A stretch of DNA of 49,588 nt, from the NCBI GenBank assembly GCA_031253755.1, contig JAIRVT010000010.1:1-49588 (forward strand), read 5' to 3'. A model generated the notes under the pieces. The model made no database searches. It was not told where the DNA came from and was given only the letters and a program-made list of their open reading frames with translations. Of the stretch, positions 9,970 to 20,599 are shown one piece after another. How positions within the stretch are numbered: position 1 is the first letter of the stretch; each line of letters opens with the position of its first letter. This DNA is from Enterobacteriaceae bacterium. Its GTDB lineage: Bacteria; Pseudomonadota; Gammaproteobacteria; Enterobacterales; Enterobacteriaceae. The position numbers were made by a program, and so were the translations under genes.

Positions 9970-10929
9970 ATGAATTTATGGCACTTAGTTTCCGAAAACA
10001 TCTGGCAAGGGCGCAATGATCTGGCAGAAGCCAATAACGCGCTGCGCATTTTTCAGACAATAAAACAGCCTGATAGTTTCGTCCCGGAACAATTCCCGAA
10101 CCATATTGCGTTGTTGGGGTTTGAATGTGATGAAGGGGTGAAACTTAATCAGGGGCGGCCGGGCGCTAAGCTCGGACCCGAATATTTGCGCCAGTCACTG
10201 GCAAATATGGCAAGCCATGACGGACATGAGTGGCTGGTGGAGTTGGGGAACATCCGCGCCAATGCCGGGCAGTTAAGTGAAGCCCAAAACGCCCTGAGTG
10301 ATGCGGTTTATCGCTGTCAGACGCAGAAACTGCGGACACTTATTCTGGGCGGCGGGCATGAAACCGCTTTCGCTCATGGCATGGGCATCTATCGTGCATT
10401 TCCAACCCAGCGCGTCGGGATCATCAATTTCGATGCGCATCTGGATCTGCGTAATGCACCGCAAGCCACATCAGGTACGCCTTTTCGTCAGCTCGCGGAT
10501 TTCTGTCATCAACAACAGCGTCCATTTGATTACACATGTATCGGGGCAAGTCGAGCGTCGAATACACAGGCTTTGCTGGATGAAGCGAAACATCTCAATG
10601 TCAGGATTATTTGGGATACCCACTGTTCTGAATTGATGCTGGGTAAGGTGCAGCAACAACTACAGGATGTTATCGATCAGGTTGATATTGTTTACATGAC
10701 GATTGATTTGGATGTGTTACCCATGTGGCAAATGCCATCGGTTTCAGCCCCGGCAGCGTTGGGTGTTCCGCTGGAACGTTTGTTGGCGCTGATCGAGCCT
10801 GTCTGCCTGAGCGGAAAACTTCAGGCCGTTGATTTGGTCGAACTTAACCCACTGTATGATATTCAGGGAATGGGCGGAAAAACCGCGGCGCGCCTTGCAT
10901 GGCAAGTGGTTCATTGGTGGAACGGATAA
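9970..10929 (+). CDS. hutG: HutG formimidoylglutamase
   Basis: HutG converts N-formimino-glutamate to glutamate and formamide, the last step of the four-enzyme route. The 319-residue protein is of the arginase/ureohydrolase family. Manganese-binding motifs are visible: His130 in LGGGHETAFAHG, Asp155-Ala-His157-Leu-Asp159 in INFDAHLDLR, and Asp246/Asp248 in MTIDLDVLP. An upstream ATG at 9943 is in frame, but ATG9970 has AGGAGG seven bases before it. The 36-base gap after hutI fits one operon. Confidence 0.95.
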   Translation: MNLWHLVSENIWQGRNDLAEANNALRIFQTIKQPDSFVPEQFPNHIALLGFECDEGVKLNQGRPGAKLGPEYLRQSLANMASHDGHEWLVELGNIRANAGQLSEAQNALSDAVYRCQTQKLRTLILGGGHETAFAHGMGIYRAFPTQRVGIINFDAHLDLRNAPQATSGTPFRQLADFCHQQQRPFDYTCIGASRASNTQALLDEAKHLNVRIIWDTHCSELMLGKVQQQLQDVIDQVDIVYMTIDLDVLPMWQMPSVSAPAALGVPLERLLALIEPVCLSGKLQAVDLVELNPLYDIQGMGGKTAARLAWQVVHWWNG

Positions 10930-10967
10930 CCCGAAGCCCGCAGGGTGCAAAATAGCAGGAATTAATC

Positions 10968-11699
10968 ATGTCTACTGATTTATCAGATAAAACAACAAAA
11001 CCCGTGCCTCTGTACGCAAAAGTGAAACAGACCATTGTTGAGAAAATCTATACAGGGGAATGGAAAGCCCATGACCGAATTCCTTCAGAGTCTGAATTGG
11101 TCAAAACATTTAACTGTAGTCGTATGACTGCTAACAGGGCGTTACGGGAGCTGACCGCAGAAGGGTTTTTATTCCGCTTACAAGGCGTCGGATCATTTGT
11201 GTCAGAACCTAAAGGGCAATCTGCCCTGTTTGAAATTCATAGTATTGCGGATGAAATTTCGGCACGCGACCACCGGCACAGTTGTAAGGTCCTGAAACTG
11301 GCAGAAGTGCGTGCCAATATGACTCAGGCAGCAGAGTTGGAGATCGCCACTGGCACACTGATTTATCACTCGATTATCGTCCATTATGAAAATGGGCTTC
11401 CTGTGCAAATCGAAGATCGTTATGTGAACGCATTGGCGGCGCCCGAATACCTGCAACAAGATTTCAGCCGGCAAACTGCCCATGACTATTTATCCAGAGT
11501 CGCACCGCTGACAGAAGGAGAACATATTGTGGAAGCCGTTGCAGGCGATGCCCGCTCTTGCCGTTTGTTGCAAATAACGGAAAACAGCGCCTGTCTGTTA
11601 ATCAGTCGGAGAACTTGGTCGAAAGAATATATTGTTTCCAGCGCTAAATTATTATTCCCCGGTCACCGTTATAAGCTGAAAGGGCACTTCACTTCCTGA
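10968..11699 (+). CDS. hutC: HutC, GntR-family histidine utilisation repressor
   Basis: HutC represses the hut operons and is released by urocanate. The 243-residue protein has an N-terminal winged helix (about 15-80) with IPSESELVKTFNCSRMTANR as the helix-turn-helix, and a C-terminal UTRA ligand-binding domain. It ends the hutI-hutG-hutC group and lies 318 bases before hutU. TGTATATACA sites before hutI and hutU are its likely targets, making the repressor autoregulated because its own operon starts behind one of them. Confidence 0.94.
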   Translation: MSTDLSDKTTKPVPLYAKVKQTIVEKIYTGEWKAHDRIPSESELVKTFNCSRMTANRALRELTAEGFLFRLQGVGSFVSEPKGQSALFEIHSIADEISARDHRHSCKVLKLAEVRANMTQAAELEIATGTLIYHSIIVHYENGLPVQIEDRYVNALAAPEYLQQDFSRQTAHDYLSRVAPLTEGEHIVEAVAGDARSCRLLQITENSACLLISRRTWSKEYIVSSAKLLFPGHRYKLKGHFTS

Positions 11700-11759
11700 T
11701 ACCGAGTATATGATTGATGCTGAATTAGCATATTCATTGTCATTGTGACATCAACAGCT

Positions 11760-11787
11760 CTCCTCTTTGCCTTGCGCACAAGAGGAG
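11760..11787. other. Inverted repeat in the hutC-hutU gap
   Basis: CTCCTCTT (11760-11767) and AAGAGGAG (11780-11787) can form a hairpin 61 bases after hutC. No T-run follows, so a simple intrinsic terminator is not supported. The rest of the 318-base gap holds the hutU promoter region and a hut box. Confidence 0.45.
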
Positions 11788-11964
11788 ACAGGAATAGGCT
11801 GTGATGGCAATGTAAAGAAAATGTGACTAAAAACACAGAATCAGCAAAAACCCCCGCCCGCCGGTTCAAAATAAGTCATCAATATCATGTTGATATTAAT
11901 GAAAAAAGGAAAAAACAAAATTATTGACTTTATCTTCGTCACATTTTTGCCTATTGAATGTACA

Positions 11965-11974
11965 TGTATATACA
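11965..11974. promoter_or_regulatory. HutC operator upstream of hutU
   Basis: A second exact TGTATATACA lies 44 bases before the hutU start, at nearly the same distance as the one before hutI. A TTGACT (11924-11929) upstream may be the -35; the -10 is unclear. Confidence 0.8.
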
Positions 11975-12017
11975 ACTATATCTTTAACCTTTCATAAAGA
12001 TAAAAAAGGAAAAAACC

Positions 12018-13754
<1,737 letters not shown>

Positions 13755-13768
13755 GGAGTGTTATTGCT

Positions 13769-15349
13769 ATGAAACAGATCACCATTCATCCGGGGAAAAT
13801 GACGCTTGATGAGTTACGCCACGTTTACCTGCATCCGGTACACGTCACGTTGGATACCCAATGTTTCCCGGCGATTGAAAGCAGTGTCGAATGTGTTAAT
13901 CGCATTATCAGCGAAAACAGGACCGCTTACGGCATTAATACCGGCTTCGGTTTACTGGCAAATACCCGCATTGCCGCGCAGGATTTAGAAGAGCTGCAAC
14001 GGGCTATCGTGATGTCACATGCGGCGGGTGTGGGCGAGCCTTTAGCGGATGAAATCGTCCGGCTGATTATGGTCCTGAAAATCAACAGTCTGGCGCGGGG
14101 TTATTCCGGCATTCGTTTACAGGTTATTCAGGCATTGGTGACACTGGTGAATGCTGAAGTTTACCCTTGTATTCCAAGCAAAGGCTCTGTGGGGGCTTCC
14201 GGTGATTTGGCGCCATTGGCCCATATGAGCCTGTTATTGCTGGGAGAAGGAAAAGCCCGTTACCGTGGTGAATGGTTACCGGCAACGCAAGCGCTGGCAA
14301 AAGCCGGTCTTCAGCCCATTACGCTGGTGGCGAAAGAAGGGTTAGCGCTGCTGAACGGCACACAAACCTCAACGGCCTTTGCCTTGAAAGGCTTATTTGC
14401 TGCGGAAGAATTGCTGTCATCAGCCGTGGTTTGCGGCGCGTTGTCTGTGGAAGCGGCACTGGGTTCCCGTAAGCCTTTTGATGCGCGTGTTCATGAAGTT
14501 CGCGGGCAACAGGGGCAAATAGATGTTGCAGCGTTATACCGTTACGTCTTGGAAGAGCAAAGTGGCCTTTCTGCCTCTCATGAAAATTGCGCGAAAGTTC
14601 AGGATCCCTATTCATTACGTTGCCAGCCGCAGGTCATGGGCGCTTGCCTGACGCAAATCCGCCATGCAGCGGATGTCATCATGGTTGAAGCCAATGCCGT
14701 TTCCGATAATCCACTGGTGTTTACCGAACAGGATGAAGTGATTTCTGGCGGTAATTTCCATGCCGAACCGGTTGCGATGGCATCGGATAATCTGGCTATC
14801 GCGCTGGCAGAAATCGGCGCATTGTCAGAGCGGCGGGTGGCCTTGCTGATGGACAGCAATATGTCCCAGCTACCGCCGTTTCTGGTTAAAAACAGCGGCG
14901 TGAATTCCGGTTTCATGATTGCTCAGGTCACAGCGGCGGCGCTGGCGAGTGAAAACAAAGCACTGGCGCATCCTTCCAGCGTTGATAGCCTGCCAACCTC
15001 AGCCAATCAGGAAGACCATGTATCCATGGCGCCGGCAGCAGGCCGTCGGTTGTGGGAAATGGCGGATAACGTGCGGGGAATTCTGGCTATCGAATGGCTG
15101 ACAGCCTGTCAGGGCATTGATTTCCGCGAAGGCTTAAAAAGCAGCCCGATACTGGAAAAAGCCCGCCATATTCTGCGTGAAAAAGTGTCTCATTATGATA
15201 AAGATCGCTTTTTCGCCCCTGATATTGACATGGCTATTCAGTTGCTGGCAGAGCAAAAACTTTCTACGCTGTTACCGGCGAATAAAATACTGGTATCAGC
15301 AAATAAAACCCTGTCGGTTGATAATATCCTGAAAGGCCACATCAACTAA
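13769..15349 (+). CDS. hutH: HutH histidine ammonia-lyase
   Basis: HutH removes ammonia from histidine to give urocanate, the first step and the source of the inducer. The Ala143-Ser144-Gly145 triplet in [12 protein letters not shown] is the precursor of the MIO cofactor. Tyr54 in [10 protein letters not shown] matches the conserved catalytic tyrosine. The length is 526 residues, slightly above the usual 510 owing to the C-terminal tail. The frame stays open 40 codons upstream into hutU, but ATG13769 with AGGAG ten bases before it gives the family N-terminus. Confidence 0.96.
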   Translation: MKQITIHPGKMTLDELRHVYLHPVHVTLDTQCFPAIESSVECVNRIISENRTAYGINTGFGLLANTRIAAQDLEELQRAIVMSHAAGVGEPLADEIVRLIMVLKINSLARGYSGIRLQVIQALVTLVNAEVYPCIPSKGSVGASGDLAPLAHMSLLLLGEGKARYRGEWLPATQALAKAGLQPITLVAKEGLALLNGTQTSTAFALKGLFAAEELLSSAVVCGALSVEAALGSRKPFDARVHEVRGQQGQIDVAALYRYVLEEQSGLSASHENCAKVQDPYSLRCQPQVMGACLTQIRHAADVIMVEANAVSDNPLVFTEQDEVISGGNFHAEPVAMASDNLAIALAEIGALSERRVALLMDSNMSQLPPFLVKNSGVNSGFMIAQVTAAALASENKALAHPSSVDSLPTSANQEDHVSMAPAAGRRLWEMADNVRGILAIEWLTACQGIDFREGLKSSPILEKARHILREKVSHYDKDRFFAPDIDMAIQLLAEQKLSTLLPANKILVSANKTLSVDNILKGHIN

Positions 15350-15358
15350 CTTATTCTC

Positions 15359-15377
15359 AGGCCGGTTTCCCCGGCCT
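15359..15377 (+). terminator. GC-rich hairpin between hutH and the permease gene
   Basis: A perfect seven-base stem AGGCCGG/CCGGCCT with a five-base loop is followed by a weak T-rich stretch (ttgttcttg). It could end part of the hutUH transcripts and lower expression of the permease gene. Confidence 0.5.
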
Positions 15378-15488
15378 TGTTCTTGCCTGATTTCAAGGCA
15401 CGGTTAACAAATTGTCAGTCGAAAAACGATGGGGGATATCGTTGTATTTATCTTTCACATTTAATAATAAAAGAAATAGGGATAAATC

Positions 15489-16859
15489 ATGCAAAACACG
15501 TCACAACTCAAGCGTGGGTTAAGCGTTCGTCATATCCGGTTTATGGCATTGGGATCGGCAATTGGCACCGGGCTGTTTTATGGTTCTGCGGCCGCCATTC
15601 AGGCGGCAGGGCCTGCGGTATTACTGGCATACGCCATTGGTGGCGCTGCCGTTTTTATGGTCATGCGGGCATTGGGGGAAATGGCTGTTAATAACCCTGC
15701 GCCGGGTTCTTTCTCCCATTACGCCAGCCACTATCTGGGACCATTGGCGGGTTTTCTGACCGGCTGGACTTATGTATTTGAAATGTTGGTTGTCTGTCTG
15801 GCGGATGTCACGGCATTTGGTCTTTATATGGGGCTGTGGTTTCCGCATGTCGAACAGTGGATCTGGGTGCTGGGGATCGTCTTTTTCATCGGGGCGATAA
15901 ATCTGTGTAACGTCAAAGTATTCGGTGAAATGGAGTTCTGGCTTTCCATCATTAAAGTGGCGGCTATTATCGCCATGATTATCGGTGGCCTTGCCATTAT
16001 GATGTTCGGATTTGGTCAGGAAGCCGGGCACGCGACAGGAATATCAAACCTGTGGGAACACGGTGGTTTTATGCCGAATGGCGTTGCCGGCGTGATTGCC
16101 TCATTTACCGTGGTCATGTTTGCATTTGGTGGCATTGAAGTGATCGGTATTACCGCCAGTGAGGCGAGAAACCCGATACTGTCCATCCCTCGCGCCATCA
16201 ATGCAGTGCCGTTGCGCATTCTGCTGTTTTATGTGCTGACTCTGTTTGTACTGATGTGCATTTATCCGTGGAATCAAGTCGGTCAGAACGGCAGCCCGTT
16301 TGTGCAAATATTCTCCAGCCTGAAATTCGATTATGCGGCGAATGTCCTGAATATCGTGGTGATTACGGCGGCAATTTCAGCCATTAACAGTGATATTTTT
16401 GGTGCCGGGCGCATGATGTATGGTATGGCGCAGGATAAACAGGCTCCTCACTCTTTCACCAAAGTGACGCAAAACGGCGTGCCGTGGATCACGGTGCTGG
16501 CAATGACCGCTATCCTGTTGATTGGCGTGGCGTTGAATTACTGGCTGCCCGGCAAAGTCTTTGCGATTATTGCGTCCATTGCCACTTTCGCCACTGTCTG
16601 GGTTTGGCTGATGATTTTGTTGTCACAATATATCATGCGCCGAAAAATGTCTGAGGAAGAAGCGAAACAGCTTAAATTCCCGGTTCCGTTATGGCCGATA
16701 GCGCCGATTCTGGCGATTGCCTTTATGGCATTTATCATCATCGTGTTGGGCTATTTCCCTGATACCCGTGTTGCACTGTATGTCGGCGTTGTGTGGATCG
16801 CCTTACTGACAGCCAGTTATTATTTATGGGTAAAGAAAGGAATGACTATAGAGAAATAA
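15489..16859 (+). CDS. hutT: ProY/HutT-type amino acid permease, probable histidine importer
   Basis: This 456-residue inner-membrane protein of the amino acid-polyamine-organocation family has about 12 hydrophobic segments. The N-terminus [20 protein letters not shown] and the whole length resemble E. coli ProY (457 residues) closely as remembered. Family members in hut clusters are named HutT and import histidine, so placement here makes histidine or urocanate the likely substrate; that is inference. Conserved pieces include GTGLFYGS in the first helix and [16 protein letters not shown] in the middle. It follows hutH by 139 bases with a hairpin between. Confidence 0.85.
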   Translation: MQNTSQLKRGLSVRHIRFMALGSAIGTGLFYGSAAAIQAAGPAVLLAYAIGGAAVFMVMRALGEMAVNNPAPGSFSHYASHYLGPLAGFLTGWTYVFEMLVVCLADVTAFGLYMGLWFPHVEQWIWVLGIVFFIGAINLCNVKVFGEMEFWLSIIKVAAIIAMIIGGLAIMMFGFGQEAGHATGISNLWEHGGFMPNGVAGVIASFTVVMFAFGGIEVIGITASEARNPILSIPRAINAVPLRILLFYVLTLFVLMCIYPWNQVGQNGSPFVQIFSSLKFDYAANVLNIVVITAAISAINSDIFGAGRMMYGMAQDKQAPHSFTKVTQNGVPWITVLAMTAILLIGVALNYWLPGKVFAIIASIATFATVWVWLMILLSQYIMRRKMSEEEAKQLKFPVPLWPIAPILAIAFMAFIIIVLGYFPDTRVALYVGVVWIALLTASYYLWVKKGMTIEK

Positions 16860-16922
16860 ATGAATAAGGAAAAGTCAGCTAAAAAAATCGGTTAATAAAC
16901 AAAGTAATCCCTGTCAATACCT

Positions 16923-16953
16923 CTATATCTCCCTCTGAGTGAGGGCGATATAG
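16923..16953. terminator. Hairpin 63 bases after the permease gene
   Basis: CTATATC-t-CCCTC and GAGGG-c-GATATAG form a 12-pair stem with one mismatch. The following aacctatatatttt is AT-rich but not a pure T-run. It is a plausible end of the hutUHT transcript. Confidence 0.5.
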
Positions 16954-16967
16954 AACCTATATATTTT

Positions 16968-16998
16968 AATATACTCCTTGAACGACAAGGGGTATATT
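16968..16998. repeat. Second strong hairpin, 13-base stem
   Basis: Bases 16968-16980 pair with 16986-16998 around the loop aacga (one G-T pair). Two hairpins in a row, followed by a palindromic repeat at 17112, suggest a repeat-rich joint between the hut genes and the AT-rich islet. Confidence 0.6.
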
Positions 16999-17111
16999 AT
17001 ATGAATTTGGATGGTAATAATCATTTTTAAAAAGTTTAATTACACTAATATTAAAATAATTTATTTCACTTCTTTTTTTTATAAATAATTTTTCAAATTA
17101 GTAGGAGTAAT

Positions 17112-17170
17112 CCTTACCCCGCGCGGGGCAAGGAAGCATCACAACGAATACTCTCGCCATTATGAAAAGG
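17112..17170 (+). repeat. Palindromic repeat family, copy A (hairpin plus right arm)
   Basis: The hairpin ccttaccccgc/gcggggcaagg is followed by aagcatcacaacgaatactctcgccattatgaaaagg in outline. The right arm matches the arm of the complete copy at 28492-28580. It ends 21 bases before the next gene. Confidence 0.7.
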
Positions 17171-17191
17171 TATTTATTATAGGATAAACAT

Positions 17192-17914
17192 ATGTCTGAA
17201 TCTATAAAAGATATTCTTGAAGAAGTATTAAGGGAATCGAGAAGGTTTTTTAATCTTAAATCAGGAAACAAAATATACCCAGATCTCTCCAGAGTAAAAG
17301 AAACAAAAAGAAATTTTTATTCAATAAAAGCAATTAATGAAAGGAAATCATTAATCAATAAAACATATCAAGAATCAAGATTAAGAAAAAAACCATGTGA
17401 AATAAGTAATGTTATCTTAAGAGTTCAAGGAGAAATTAATCATGCCGGAAATTGTGATCAATATGCGGTAAAAGCATTCGAATTATTAAGAGAAAGAATG
17501 GAAAGAATTGCTGATATATACAGTGACAAATTTTCTATTTTAGCTGTTGGAATTATGTCTAATAGAGCCGAATCTAATTTTGGTCATACTTTTTTGATGC
17601 TAGCTAATTATCATTTTAATCGCAATCAACTACCAAATATATTTCAAAAAAATATCAATTCAGAAGCTTGGATATGTGATCCTTGGGCAAATATAGTCTG
17701 CCAATCACATCAGTATCCTTTAGAATGGAATATAAAAATGCTTAAATGGAGAGCTAAAGGTAAATTTTTTTCTCTTTCAGAATACTATAATCCTTTGTCA
17801 CCGACAAACGTAATATTGCCATCAGTAGATCCAGCATGTTATAACCTAATGCGTTTTTCTGGAAATAGCAGGCGTATAATATATGGAATAAAGTATTCAG
17901 TTAATTCTGAATAA
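17192..17914 (+). CDS. Unrecognised 240-aa protein with papain-like Cys/His/Asp pattern
   Basis: I do not recognise this family. The protein is basic in its first 70 residues and then shows three spaced motifs: HAGNCDQYA (Cys88), NFGHTFLML (His132) and AWICDPWANIV (Asp163). Cys, then a His in a strand, then Asp followed by Pro-Trp is the order seen in papain-fold and transglutaminase-like proteases or deamidases, including several secreted bacterial effectors. There is no signal peptide or membrane segment. The gene is much more AT-rich than the hut genes before it, which suggests transfer. An aggat sequence precedes the start. A secreted or injected effector is a reasonable guess; the substrate is unknown. 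Confidence 0.6.
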   Translation: MSESIKDILEEVLRESRRFFNLKSGNKIYPDLSRVKETKRNFYSIKAINERKSLINKTYQESRLRKKPCEISNVILRVQGEINHAGNCDQYAVKAFELLRERMERIADIYSDKFSILAVGIMSNRAESNFGHTFLMLANYHFNRNQLPNIFQKNINSEAWICDPWANIVCQSHQYPLEWNIKMLKWRAKGKFFSLSEYYNPLSPTNVILPSVDPACYNLMRFSGNSRRIIYGIKYSVNSE

Positions 17915-17971
17915 ATAAACTTTCAACCCAACGAAGCAGAAATATTAATAATCACAATAAGATAATACAAT

Positions 17972-18727
17972 ATGCACGAATCTAACCTTGAGCAAAAAGT
18001 CACCGAAATTGCCGCATTATTAGCGGATAACAGCCGGACACAGATGCTCTTTCTGCTGATGGACGGCCGCGCTTATACTGCCACTGAATTAAGCGTTGCT
18101 GCTGATATCGCCCCTTCTACCGCCAGTGCGCATTTAAACCGCTTGGTTGAGCAAAATTTAGTGAATTGTATTAAGCAGGGGCGATATCGTTATTTTCAGA
18201 TTGAGAGTGAAGAGGTGGCCGGATTGCTGGAAAATATGATGTGTTTTGCCCACAGTGCAATATTCGGCGCGATCAGCTCGTCCACCAGAAAACGATCTAC
18301 CCTAAAACGATCTACCATAAAACCATCCACACCCGAATCCCTGCGTTTTTTCCGCACCTGCTATGACCATATGGCAGGCGAGATCGCCGTAAAAATTCAT
18401 CGCAGTTTACTGGCTCACGGCTGGCTAACGGATGATTATCAATTAACTTCGCAAGGCAAAACGTTTTTACTGTCTTTGGGAGCGGGTGACATCATCGAAG
18501 CGCCATCAAAACGCAAATTCGCCTGCGGCTGCCTTGATTGGAGCGAACGCTGTTTTCACCTCGGTGGCTTTTTGGGCGCGGTATTGCTTAAGCTATTCTT
18601 GCAGAAAAAATGGGCTATCCGGCAATTTGACAGCCGGAAGCTAGTCTTGACGGAACAGGGAAAGAAAGTGCTTATAAAGCAATTTGGTATTGAAATATAT
18701 CCGACAGAATATAAAAAAACGCTTTAA
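17972..18727 (+). CDS. ArsR-family transcriptional regulator with C-terminal cysteine motif
   Basis: The N-terminal winged helix (about residues 8-90) has ATELSVAADIAPSTASAHLNRL as recognition region, as in ArsR/SmtB proteins. The C-terminal half carries a cluster FACGCLDWSERCFHLGG (about 183-199) like the CLDWSER-type motif in a large group of ArsR regulators of unknown ligand. Between them lies a three-fold five-residue repeat (RKRST, LKRST, IKPST) coded by 15-base tandem repeats at 18287-18331. It is longer (251) than plain ArsR proteins (about 100). It lies 57 bases after the Cys/His/Asp gene in the same direction. No strong ribosome site is seen, so the start is uncertain. Confidence 0.8.
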   Translation: MHESNLEQKVTEIAALLADNSRTQMLFLLMDGRAYTATELSVAADIAPSTASAHLNRLVEQNLVNCIKQGRYRYFQIESEEVAGLLENMMCFAHSAIFGAISSSTRKRSTLKRSTIKPSTPESLRFFRTCYDHMAGEIAVKIHRSLLAHGWLTDDYQLTSQGKTFLLSLGAGDIIEAPSKRKFACGCLDWSERCFHLGGFLGAVLLKLFLQKKWAIRQFDSRKLVLTEQGKKVLIKQFGIEIYPTEYKKTL

Positions 18728-18978
18728 TAGAATGAAATAATATTTAGTATACTCCTGAAACTTTACCATACTGAAATGGTAACTTAATTTAAATGTTATA
18801 AAATATAATAAACCCGAATATATCCGTCATCTTGAAATATCCGTTTGATTATCTTCCTGAGTAGTAAGGAAAGATATAAGATTCACTTTGAATGCTGATT
18901 GATATATAAACACATTTCAATGTCAGAAAAATAACAGTAATTTACTGTCGATAATATTAAATAATAAAGAGGCATATT

Positions 18979-19433
18979 ATGAAAAAACAAAGATAATAAC
19001 GCCTGAATTTATTGAGAATTTTAGCCGAAATATGGAAGATGAATTTGAACCTCATATTATTGATGAAAATGTAAATAAAATAATTAAGTTGAAAAATGAA
19101 AAATGAAGAATGAAAATATAAAGTCAGATGTTCTATAAAGACTGAATCTGATTTGTTATTTTTTTATGTGGAAACAGAGAGTAATAAGGCTTTTATAGGG
19201 GAAGCAAAAGAACCAAAATATATTGTCGATAAAAAAAGGTGAATGGTTGTCTTTATACAGATAATTTAGAACAACTTTATACTGATACCGTATTTTTTAA
19301 TTTTACATTAACAATGTTAGAAACAAATATTCATTTTTATGATTTAAATCGTCATTTACTTGGCCATGTTATTGGAGAATCATTGTCATTCTTGCAACTT
19401 TTAGGTAGCGGAAAAGGAAAATGGTTTAATTAA
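18979..19433 (+). pseudogene. Decayed tandem copy of the Vap-like gene
   Basis: The reading frame breaks after five codons (ATG AAA AAA CAA AGA TAA). Other frames then show IITPEFIENFSRNMEDEFEP, a CRCSIKTESDLLFFYVE stretch and finally an open stretch with LYTDNLEQLYTDTVFFNF, HLLGHVIGES and GSGKGKWFN. These match, in order, KITAEIIKNFKENM, AVCTAKSLFFYIQ, IYTDDITKLYSDTISFEF, TLLGHFQSGG and GSGSWS of the intact gene at 19513. The region just before the start is also similar (aataataaagaggcatattatg against aataaagagcgtattatg). This is a duplication in which one copy has collapsed by frameshifts and deletions. Bases 18728-18978 hold only AT-rich sequence and a small hairpin (18763-18782). Confidence 0.8.
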
Positions 19434-19512
19434 TGGATTTATTATTTATCGGTAACTAAAAGGTGCTGAATATATATTTCTGCCGATAATGTCAGATAAT
19501 AAAGAGCGTATT

Positions 19513-19962
19513 ATGAACAAAACAAAAGAAAGTAAAATTACAGCTGAAATTATTAAAAATTTCAAAGAAAATATGAAAGATAAACTGGAACCAAAGATCA
19601 TTGATGATGCCGTAAATAAAATGGTTATTCTTGGCAATAACAATGCATATGAGGCTGTATGTACTGCAAAAAGCTTATTTTTTTATATACAGTTTTCAAT
19701 CGCGACAATTTCGGATAAGAAAACCTTTACCGGTAATGCAGGGGGATACGCCACTCCTGGAGGGGCGTATACGCATGGATCAATTTATACCGATGATATA
19801 ACCAAACTTTACTCTGATACTATCAGTTTTGAGTTTAATGCAACCCCTGTATATATAAGTGTGCTTTTCTTTGATGCACATAGCACTTTACTGGGGCATT
19901 TTCAAAGTGGCGGTGTCGGCACTATATCAGGAGTCGGCGGCGGGTCAGGTTCATGGAGTTAA
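19513..19962 (+). CDS. Small protein resembling Rhodococcus virulence-associated (Vap) proteins
   Basis: The 149-residue protein has a charged, helical-looking N-terminus (about 1-48) followed by a beta-rich glycine-ending domain. Its C-terminal signature, with GSIYTDDITKLYSDTISFEF, FFDAHSTLLGHFQSG and GGGSGSWS, matches my memory of the conserved core of the Vap family (VapA/B/D/G of Rhodococcus equi), whose VapA acts on phagosomes of macrophages. Unlike those, no signal peptide is visible. An ATG at 19489 is in frame, but 19513 has AAAGAG upstream and aligns with the decayed copy's start. A strong hairpin follows. Confidence in the gene is high, in the family moderate. Confidence 0.75.
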   Translation: MNKTKESKITAEIIKNFKENMKDKLEPKIIDDAVNKMVILGNNNAYEAVCTAKSLFFYIQFSIATISDKKTFTGNAGGYATPGGAYTHGSIYTDDITKLYSDTISFEFNATPVYISVLFFDAHSTLLGHFQSGGVGTISGVGGGSGSWS

Positions 19963-19987
19963 TTCTTTTATCTTTTTACCGATAAAT

Positions 19988-20018
19988 AAGATGTACTGGC
20001 TAGCTACCAGTACATCTT
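19988..20018. terminator. Strong bidirectional hairpin between convergent genes
   Basis: A perfect 12-base stem AAGATGTACTGG/CCAGTACATCTT encloses the loop ctagcta. AT-rich tails lie on both sides, without a long T-run. It separates the Vap-like gene from the minus-strand gene at 20043. Confidence 0.7.
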
Positions 20019-20042
20019 AATTATTCCCAACCCAACGCGTGA

Positions 20043-20585
20043 TTATTTAAACCAGCGGTTGGATTTTTTTTCCTGAGCCTTACCTTCGCTTTCTAAGTAA
20101 GATTTAGCCCCTGTCGATAAATTGCGATTAGCATCGGCATCTGACTGGATAACATCCGTTTTCGCCGCTTCTCTTTTCAGTTCCTGATCAATAAACTGGT
20201 CTTCACGTTTTACGCGGGCTGCGCGCCGTTGTAATTCGAGCTTTCTCTCTTCGAGTTCAAGTTTACGCAGTTCATCTTCATAAGACTGATCGCGGGTTTT
20301 ATCGGCTTTTGCCTCAGCAAGAACGCGTTGTCTTTCCGCTTCCCGGCTCGCTTCCTGCTTACGGGTTTTTTCTGCTCTGGCCGTTGCCTCACGCTGCCTT
20401 TTTTCTCTTGCGATTCGTTCTGCTTTTTCTGATTTGGCCTGTTTCTCAGCCTCTAGTTTCTGTTCTGCTGCCATACCTTCACTTTCTGCCTGAGCAATGG
20501 CAGAAAGCTGATCTTGCAGTGAAGAAGCAAAAACCGGTGTTGATAAAGAGATCAACAAAGATGAAATAAGAATTTTTTTAATCAT
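20043..20585 (-). CDS. Secreted coiled-coil protein, DUF5384-like
   Basis: The 180-residue protein has a signal peptide of about 20 residues (ends VFA-SS). It is followed by a long charged stretch rich in Glu, Lys, Arg and Ala (about 30-150) that should form a single long coiled coil. It resembles the DUF5384 proteins of enterobacteria, whose function is unknown; I am not certain of the family. It follows the glycine-zipper lipoprotein gene by 14 bases on the same strand, so they are one operon and probably both act in the periplasm or envelope. GGTGA precedes the start. Confidence 0.75.
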   Translation of the reverse strand: MIKKILISSLLISLSTPVFASSLQDQLSAIAQAESEGMAAEQKLEAEKQAKSEKAERIAREKRQREATARAEKTRKQEASREAERQRVLAEAKADKTRDQSYEDELRKLELEERKLELQRRAARVKREDQFIDQELKREAAKTDVIQSDADANRNLSTGAKSYLESEGKAQEKKSNRWFK

Positions 20586-20599
20586 AATTCACCCGCGGA

